A DNA stretch of 64,000 bases from Microbacterium sp. CH12i. GTDB taxonomy: Bacteria; Actinomycetota; Actinomycetes; Actinomycetales; Microbacteriaceae. The DNA is taken from contig NZ_JHET01000004.1 in the NCBI RefSeq assembly GCF_000685355.1, positions 124,001-188,000 of the forward strand, written 5' to 3'. Of the stretch, positions 58,365 to 64,000 are shown piece by piece (within the stretch, counting starts at the first letter, position 1; every line of letters starts with the position of its first letter). Under the pieces are notes generated by a model that saw nothing but the letters and a program-made list of their open reading frames with translations, was not told the DNA's origin and made no database searches. A program made the position numbers and the translations under genes.

Positions 58365-59267
58365 TCAGCCGACGACCGGAACGAGATACGAAGAGACATC
58401 CACACTGCTCGCGTCCGGTCGTGCAATCAGAACTTTGCTCAGGGTCTGACTCTTCATGACCGAATCCTCGGCGCTCCCCCACACGACGGTGAGTCCGGTC
58501 GAGAGCTTCAGCGTGACATCGTCCAGCGTGGTCGCCGAAACTTCGCTCACGAGTGATCGCACCTCGACGGGCAGCGAGCGAACGACGAGCCCGACGGACT
58601 CGAAAGCGTCGGACTTGATGCCACCGGAGACGCGCAGCACCGGCTGCCCCTCCGGCCGAGTGGGAGTGGTCGAGAGCGCGACACCGGCGGCGTCGACAAG
58701 GGTGTATCCGGCATCCGACTCAATGACGCCGATCGGCGTGCGCTCGACAATACGCACAGTGAGTCCGTGCGGCGGCTTCGCCTCCAGCGCATACGTCTCG
58801 ATCAGCGGGAACGCAATCAGCGCAGCCTTGATCTCGCTGTCGCTCACCAACGCGAGCGGCGTGCCGATTTGGTCGCTGAGCGCGGCCTCTACGGCTGCGA
58901 GGTCGAGCGTGGATGCACCGACGATAGTGATCTTCTCCACGGCGAAAAGCGGGCTGTAGGCCGACGCGATACTGCCGCCGATCAGCAGCACCACTGCGCC
59001 CAGCGCCGAGAGCCAGATGATCCTTCGACGGCGGGAGCGCTGCGTGAAGCGACGGATCTCTGCGCGCAGGGTCTTTCGCCGAGCGCGTGCAGCACGCCAG
59101 ACGTCCCGAGCAGTGAGGCCTTCCAGTGTCTCCGGTTCTACCGGCGCGATTATCGGTTCAGCTTCGACCAATTCCGCACCGACATCGCGGGGTCGGCGCG
59201 GAGGGCGAGCCGGGGCGGGCTTCGTCTCCTGCTCCGGCGGCGTCGGAAGCGGCGGCGGACGACGCAT
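58365..59267 (-). CDS. ftsQ: Cell division protein FtsQ
   Basis: 300-residue bitopic division protein: a long Pro/Arg-rich cytoplasmic N-terminus, one transmembrane helix at about 83-104, a POTRA domain (VEKITIVGASTLDLAAVEAAL) and the FtsQ beta domain, ending in VSSYLVPVV. It links FtsZ-associated proteins to septal wall synthesis. It starts four bases after murC ends, in the usual order. Confidence 0.94.
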   Translation of the reverse strand: MRRPPPLPTPPEQETKPAPARPPRRPRDVGAELVEAEPIIAPVEPETLEGLTARDVWRAARARRKTLRAEIRRFTQRSRRRRIIWLSALGAVVLLIGGSIASAYSPLFAVEKITIVGASTLDLAAVEAALSDQIGTPLALVSDSEIKAALIAFPLIETYALEAKPPHGLTVRIVERTPIGVIESDAGYTLVDAAGVALSTTPTRPEGQPVLRVSGGIKSDAFESVGLVVRSLPVEVRSLVSEVSATTLDDVTLKLSTGLTVVWGSAEDSVMKSQTLSKVLIARPDASSVDVSSYLVPVVG

Positions 59268-59270
59268 CGC

Positions 59271-60671
59271 TCAGACTCCGGTTGCCCGACGAAGCGATTC
59301 GAGCACCTGGGGGATGATCAGGTGAACGTCCCCACAGCCCAGCGTGATCACGTAGTCGCCCTCGCGGGCAACAGCCGCGGTGTAATCGGCTGCCGCCTGC
59401 CAGTCCGGCACGTAGTGCACGTGCTCCTGGTCGGCGAAGGCGTCGCTGACGAGTTCGCCGGTGACCCCGGGAACCGGATCTTCGCGCGCGCCATAGACAT
59501 CGAGCATGACCGTGTGGTCGGCGTAGGCCTCAAGCACCTCGGCGAACTCGCGGTACATGTGCTGGGTGCGCGAGTACGTGTGCGGCTGCTGGATGGCGAT
59601 GATGCGACCAGCGCCCACCACGCTACGAGCAGCTTCGAGCGCGGCCTTCACCTCAGTGGGATGGTGTGCGTAGTCGTCGTAGACGCTCACCCCTCGTTCG
59701 GCACCGTGCAGCTCGAAGCGACGCACGGTGCCTGAGAATGACTCAACGGCGCGCGCGGCATCAGCAAGGTCGTGACCGAGTACGAGGAGCACTGCGACCG
59801 CACCTGCCGCATTGATCGCGTTGTGCTCGCCCGGCACGAGCAACTGCATATGCGCGCTCACACCCTGGTAGGTCAGCGTCGCAGCTACGGGGCCGGCAGT
59901 GGAGACATCAGTGAGACGCACGTCGGCACCTTCGGCAAGACCGAAGGTGATCACATTCTGGTGCGAGAGTCCGGCCTTGACCCGCAGTGCACCCGCGTCA
60001 TCGCTCGAGATCACGACAGCTTCGCTCGCACGATCAGCGAAGCGGATAAAGGCGTCATGAAAAGCCTCGTCCGAACCGAAGTGGTCGAGGTGGTCGGGAT
60101 CCACGTTGGTGATCAAAGCGATAGCGGTGTCGTACAGCAGGAAGGTGCCGTCAGACTCGTCGGCCTCGACGATGAAGAGATCGTCGGAACCGGAGGCGCT
60201 TGACGTCCCCAGTTGCTCGATCACACCACCATTGACGAAGTTCGGGTACGTTCCCAGCGCCTGCAGCGCCGTAACAACCATCCCCGTCGAAGTCGTCTTG
60301 CCATGCGCACCCGCGATCGACACGAGTCGACGTCCGCCGATGAGCCAGTGCAGCGCCTGAGAGCGGTGGATGACGTGCAGTCCACGTTGCTTCGCCGTGA
60401 CGAACTCAGGATTTTCGGGCCAGATTGCTCCGGTGTGCACGACCGTGTCGGCGTCGCCCAGGTGGGCGGCGTCGTGTCCGACGTGCACAGTGGCTCCGGC
60501 CGCGGCTATGGCCCGCAGATTGTCGCTGTCGGCCCGATCGGACCCAGAAACGCGAATGCCCGCATCAAGGAACATCTTCGCGAGTCCGCTCATGCCCGAA
60601 CCACCGATCCCGATGAAGTGGGCGGCGGTGATGGACTCCGGGATCGGGAGGGAGAGGTCAGGTCTGATCAT
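59271..60671 (-). CDS. murC: UDP-N-acetylmuramate--L-alanine ligase
   Basis: 466-residue MurC, which adds L-Ala to UDP-MurNAc using ATP in the cytosol. The UDP-binding domain begins [14 protein letters not shown], the ATP P-loop AGAHGKTTS is at about 120-128, and the C-terminal domain holds [10 protein letters not shown], the signature of the substrate site. The start is ATG at 60671. It is between murG and ftsQ in the division cluster. Confidence 0.96.
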   Translation of the reverse strand: MIRPDLSLPIPESITAAHFIGIGGSGMSGLAKMFLDAGIRVSGSDRADSDNLRAIAAAGATVHVGHDAAHLGDADTVVHTGAIWPENPEFVTAKQRGLHVIHRSQALHWLIGGRRLVSIAGAHGKTTSTGMVVTALQALGTYPNFVNGGVIEQLGTSSASGSDDLFIVEADESDGTFLLYDTAIALITNVDPDHLDHFGSDEAFHDAFIRFADRASEAVVISSDDAGALRVKAGLSHQNVITFGLAEGADVRLTDVSTAGPVAATLTYQGVSAHMQLLVPGEHNAINAAGAVAVLLVLGHDLADAARAVESFSGTVRRFELHGAERGVSVYDDYAHHPTEVKAALEAARSVVGAGRIIAIQQPHTYSRTQHMYREFAEVLEAYADHTVMLDVYGAREDPVPGVTGELVSDAFADQEHVHYVPDWQAAADYTAAVAREGDYVITLGCGDVHLIIPQVLESLRRATGV

Positions 60672-60690
60672 GTCCTATCCATCCTAATTC

Positions 60691-61764
60691 TCACGCGCTC
60701 AGCGCGCGGTCGATCATCGCGATCACGTTCGCGGTCCCCGTGCGGGTACCGACGTGTTCCGCGGCGGCCGCCATGCGGTCGATGCGCGCACGGTCCCCGA
60801 GCAGCGGCACGATCGTGTCGCGCACCGTATCGCCAGTGAAGCTGGCATCGTCGAGCAGAATCGCCGCCCCCGCGTCGACTGCCGATGCCGCGTTCAGGCG
60901 CTGTTCGCCGTTGCCCACCGCGTACGGCACGTAGGCGGCAGGGATGCCGAGCGCACTGACCTCACTGACCGTCGCAGAGCCGGCCCGAGAGACGATCAGA
61001 TCTGCCAGTGCGAAGGCGAGGTCCATCCGATCGACATAGCGGCGCATCGCGTATCCCGGCACCTCTGGATCGACCAACTCACTGCGCTCCCCCGTCACGT
61101 GCAGCAGCTGCCATCCGGCGGCAAGGATATCGCCCCAGGAACCGGCAAACGCCTCATTCAGACGCAGTGCGCCCAGCGAGCCGCCGAAGACGAGGAGTAC
61201 CGGACGCGCGGCATCTAGCCCGAAGGCCTCGGCCGCCTCGGCGCGAGAGGCAGCACGGTCGAGTGAGATGACCTCCTGCCGCAACGGCATACCCACAACT
61301 TCACTGCCTTTCAACGGCGTGCCCTCGAAGGCAACCCCGGTACCCGCGGCCCAGCGCGCTCCGAGGACATTCGCCAGTCCCGGCTTCGCATTCGCTTCGT
61401 GCACGACGAAAGGCACCCGCTCGCGACGAGCAGCCACATACGCTGGCGCCGAGGCGTACCCGCCGAACCCGACAACGACGTCGACGCCGCGGTCACGGAT
61501 ATGCGCGCGCACCTGCGCGATCGCGCGGCGGAATCGATTGGGGAATGCCACCGCTTGGCGGTTAGGGCGACGAGGAAACGGCACCTTGTCGACGATCAGC
61601 AGCTCGTAGCCGCGCTCAGGGACCAGTCGCGATTCCAGGCCCTCTTTCGTGCCGAGCACGAGAACGTCGGCCTGCGGGTCTTTTTCGCGCAGCCCATCGG
61701 CGACGGCGAGCAACGGATTGACATGGCCGGCGGTTCCCCCACCGGCAAGAAGGTACGTGGTCAC
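60691..61764 (-). CDS. murG: UDP-GlcNAc--lipid I transferase MurG
   Basis: 357-residue MurG, the peripheral membrane glycosyltransferase (GT-B) that makes lipid II from lipid I and UDP-GlcNAc. GGGTAGHVNP is at residues 8-17, with VGFGGYASAPAY, HEANAKPGLAN, VFGGSLGA and SRAGSATVSEVSALG as the UDP-GlcNAc sites. The start is GTG, and its GTGA overlaps the ftsW stop, so the two are translationally coupled. Confidence 0.96.
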   Translation of the reverse strand: MTTYLLAGGGTAGHVNPLLAVADGLREKDPQADVLVLGTKEGLESRLVPERGYELLIVDKVPFPRRPNRQAVAFPNRFRRAIAQVRAHIRDRGVDVVVGFGGYASAPAYVAARRERVPFVVHEANAKPGLANVLGARWAAGTGVAFEGTPLKGSEVVGMPLRQEVISLDRAASRAEAAEAFGLDAARPVLLVFGGSLGALRLNEAFAGSWGDILAAGWQLLHVTGERSELVDPEVPGYAMRRYVDRMDLAFALADLIVSRAGSATVSEVSALGIPAAYVPYAVGNGEQRLNAASAVDAGAAILLDDASFTGDTVRDTIVPLLGDRARIDRMAAAAEHVGTRTGTANVIAMIDRALSA

Positions 61765-62954
61765 TGGGTGACCTTACCCCGTTCGGTTGCGGGGATCGTG
61801 CGAGCGAATGCGAGGAGCACGCCGCATGCGAGCAACACCGCAAGCAACGCTGTACCACCCTGTGACATGAACGGCAGCGGCACGCCCATGACGGGGAGGA
61901 CGCCAATCACGACGCCGATGTTGATGAGCGCCTGGCCGAGGATCCAGACGGTGATTCCACCTGCTGCAACGCGGATGAACGGGTCGGGGGTCTTGCGCAT
62001 GATGTGGAAGGCGCCGACAGCGAAGAATGTGAACAGTGCCAGCACGACGAGGCAGCCGATGAGCCCGAGTTCTTCGCCGACGATCGCGAAGATGAAGTCG
62101 TTGGCAGCGGCAGGCAGCCAGCCGTATTTCTCCTGGGAGTTACCGAGACCGAGGCCGAAGATGCCACCGTTTGCCATGCCCCACACCGCATGGATCGACT
62201 GGTAGCAGTCGTTCTCGTAGTTGTTCATGTCAGAGCAGACAGCGCTGATGCGTCGCATCCGGTCGGGGCTGAAGATTGCCAGCGCAGCGATGCCGGCTGC
62301 GCCCAGGATCACTGGGAGGATGAACAGACGCAGTTTGACGCCAGCGAAGAACAGGCAGCCGAGCAAAATCAGCACGAGCACCATCGTCGTTCCGAGGTCT
62401 TTACCCGCGATGACGGTTCCGATTGCGAGCAGACCCACCGGGATCACCGGAATGAACACATGGCGCCATACACCGAGCAGCGCGCGCTTTCGCAGCAGCA
62501 CGTAGGCCACCCAGAGCGCGAGGGCGAGCTTGAGGAACTCCGAGGGCTGCACCGACGAGAAACCGAGGTCGATCCAGTTGCGGTTGCCCGCATCCTCGAT
62601 ACCGAGCGGGGTGAACACCAGAAGCTGGAAGATCACCGCACCGATCAGTGCCGGCCACGACATCTTCTTGAGAAACGCAACAGGCAGCCTGCTCACCAAG
62701 AACATCATCGGGATGCCGACGGCCGCGAACATCGCCTGTTTGAGCGCGGTGTCCATGACCCCTGTCTCGGTAGCGCTGGTGGCCGAGATCACCATGATGA
62801 TCCCGAAGACCGTCAGCAACAGCGCCGTAGAGGCTATGAGCAGAAACTCGGAAGACGGCGGAGTGAACAGGCGTCCCAGCGAGATGCGTGCGGCGAGCCC
62901 CCGGGATTCAGGCCGCGAGGACTCAGAGCGCGGTGGGCGGGCTACCTGCGTCAT
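61761..62954 (-). CDS. ftsW: Lipid II polymerase FtsW
   Basis: 397-residue SEDS-family membrane protein with about ten helices, the septal peptidoglycan polymerase partner of the class B PBP. Conserved parts include GNRNWIDLGFSSVQPSEFLKLALALW, DLGTTMVL and the large extracellular loop GLGLGNSQEKYGWLPAAANDFIFAIVGEELG. The ATG at 62954 is chosen; it overlaps the end of murD by 32 bases. A longer in-frame start upstream lies wholly in murD. The cytoplasmic N-terminus is basic and Pro/Ser-rich. Confidence 0.94.
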   Translation of the reverse strand: MTQVARPPRSESSRPESRGLAARISLGRLFTPPSSEFLLIASTALLLTVFGIIMVISATSATETGVMDTALKQAMFAAVGIPMMFLVSRLPVAFLKKMSWPALIGAVIFQLLVFTPLGIEDAGNRNWIDLGFSSVQPSEFLKLALALWVAYVLLRKRALLGVWRHVFIPVIPVGLLAIGTVIAGKDLGTTMVLVLILLGCLFFAGVKLRLFILPVILGAAGIAALAIFSPDRMRRISAVCSDMNNYENDCYQSIHAVWGMANGGIFGLGLGNSQEKYGWLPAAANDFIFAIVGEELGLIGCLVVLALFTFFAVGAFHIMRKTPDPFIRVAAGGITVWILGQALINIGVVIGVLPVMGVPLPFMSQGGTALLAVLLACGVLLAFARTIPATERGKVTQ

Positions 62955-64000
62955 CCGCGCTCCCCCGGTCGATCCAGCTCCGCACCGCCTCGGCGAAACG
63001 GTGGCCGCGATCCGAGTAGCTGGTGAACTGATCGAAGGATGCTGCGGCGGGAGCCAGCAGAACTGTTCCCCCATCGACGGCGATCCCCGCGGCGATCTCC
63101 ACTACGCGGTTCATGACCTCACCAGTCTCGCCAGTGACCACCTCGAACACCGGGACTGTCGGCGCGTGTCGCTCGAATGCCGCCACAACTTCGTCGCGGA
63201 CGGCACCGATGATGACCGCTGCACTCGCAGATCTTCCTGCATCCGCCACTAGCTCCGAGAGATCGACGCCTTTGAGGTCGCCGCCCACGATCCACACCGC
63301 ACCGGGAAATGCCCGCAGCGATGACGCTGCGGCGTGCGGGTTTGTTGCCTTGGAGTCATCGACCCACACGATTCCGGCATGACGCGCGACGACCTGGATG
63401 CGATGCTCATCCAGGCGAAACGACTCCAGCGCGCGACGGATAGCCTCCGGCGGGGTGCCGAGTGAGCGCGCGATCGCGCTGGCAGCCAGGATGTTCTGCA
63501 CAATGTGCGGGCTGTCCAGACCCGCCTTCGCGAGCTCGGCGACGGTGGTGAGTTCGAGGGCGCTGTGCGCGCGATCGTCGTGGAAGGCCCGGTCGGCGAG
63601 GATGCCGTCGACAACTCCGAGATCGCTCGGTCCGGGAACCCCGAGGTCGAAGCCGATCGCCCTGGCACCCTCGATCACGTCGGCGTCTTCCACCATGATG
63701 CGCGTGGCCTCATCGGCTTTGTTGTAGACGCAGGCGATGCGGGTGTTGCGGTACACGTATGCTTTCGCATCGCGATACGCCTGCGCGCTGCCGTGCCAGA
63801 CGAGATGGTCGTCGGCGAGGTTCAGGCACACCGAGGCGTACGGCACGAGTTCACCGGCAGCACTGCTCTGGCCGAGGTACCAGAGCTGGTGGCTGGAGAG
63901 TTCAACGACCAGCACATCGAAACCGCTCGGGTCACGTACGGCATCCAGAACCGGGATGCCGATATTACCGCAGGGCGCCGCACGCAGCCCGCCCTCGACA
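62923..64000 (-). CDS. murD: UDP-N-acetylmuramoyl-L-alanine--D-glutamate ligase, 5' end outside window
   Basis: C-terminal part of MurD, which adds D-Glu to UDP-MurNAc-Ala. The gene runs off the right edge; about 359 residues are present. The central domain begins with VEGGLRAAPCGNIGIPVLDAV, continues through FDVLVVELSSHQLWYL, the QNILAASAIAR region and the C-terminal DDSKATNPHAA segment of the substrate site, to GGDLKGVDLSEL. The frame is continuous to the edge. It heads the part of the cluster seen here, ahead of ftsW. Confidence 0.93.
   Translation of the reverse strand, partial: VEGGLRAAPCGNIGIPVLDAVRDPSGFDVLVVELSSHQLWYLGQSSAAGELVPYASVCLNLADDHLVWHGSAQAYRDAKAYVYRNTRIACVYNKADEATRIMVEDADVIEGARAIGFDLGVPGPSDLGVVDGILADRAFHDDRAHSALELTTVAELAKAGLDSPHIVQNILAASAIARSLGTPPEAIRRALESFRLDEHRIQVVARHAGIVWVDDSKATNPHAAASSLRAFPGAVWIVGGDLKGVDLSELVADAGRSASAAVIIGAVRDEVVAAFERHAPTVPVFEVVTGETGEVMNRVVEIAAGIAVDGGTVLLAPAAASFDQFTSYSDRGHRFAEAVRSWIDRGSADDAGSPPTAL

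Overview
This 64 kb window is high-G+C chromosomal DNA from an actinobacterium, almost certainly a member of Microbacteriaceae and most like Microbacterium. The basis is gene content: RbpA, WhiA, DivIVA/Wag31 with SepF and no sign of MreB or Min, a cytochrome bcc-aa3 branch (ctaE-qcrCAB, ctaCDF), DUF3043, DUF4126 and DUF6230/DUF6114 proteins, many GTG/TTG starts and many leaderless-looking promoters. It is core genome: I see no insertion sequence, prophage, CRISPR array or rRNA, and no gene-free stretch longer than about 300 bases.

Layout, left to right. 1-650: start of trigger factor and two tRNAs (Pro-TGG on minus, Gly-TCC on plus). 775-1992: an anchored protein with an HEVGH zinc-peptidase motif. 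2009-5710: a lower-glycolysis operon on minus (gap-pgk-tpiA) running into secG and rbpA. 5814-13364: sodA, then uvrA-uvrC-rapZ-whiA on minus. 13411-19363: a small membrane protein, a MarR regulator divergent from a small Cys/His protein, a TfoX-like protein, uvrB, DUF4126, an MFS transporter and coaE. 19395-26036: a tightly overlapped operon ssuB-ssuA-ssuC-acs-metY-CoA-binding protein (sulfonate import next to homocysteine synthesis). 26207-32325: rpsA, a lipoprotein/PKD pair, a 5'-3' exonuclease, a PHP protein and trpD. 32507-41108: respiratory chain, ctaE-qcrCAB on plus, then a rhodanese gene, then ctaC-ctaD-ctaF and erpA on minus. 41186-50781: M20 dipeptidase, DUF3043, then a membrane protein, hisD, nrdR and pyrD on minus, and dnaE. 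50829-53282: a secreted protein/DUF6114/DUF6230 operon divergent from a TetR regulator. 53333-64000: division and cell-wall cluster on minus, murD-ftsW-murG-murC-ftsQ-ftsZ-yggS-sepF-yggT-divIVA-lspA-rluD; murD runs off the right edge.

Two results need to be kept in mind. First, fifteen genes, including essential ones (ftsZ, pgk, qcrB), are broken by one-base length differences in runs of G or C. I infer 17 lost bases and one added base. This looks like an error profile of the sequence rather than biology, so I give each gene its full repaired extent. Second, uvrA, uvrB and dnaE share a promoter pattern (a TGTC-type 9-mer, exactly 8 bases, then a TAnnnT -10 box and an almost leaderless start). 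It matches the architecture of the RecA-independent (PafBC-type) DNA-damage promoter. It was not found at the other leaderless starts I checked.
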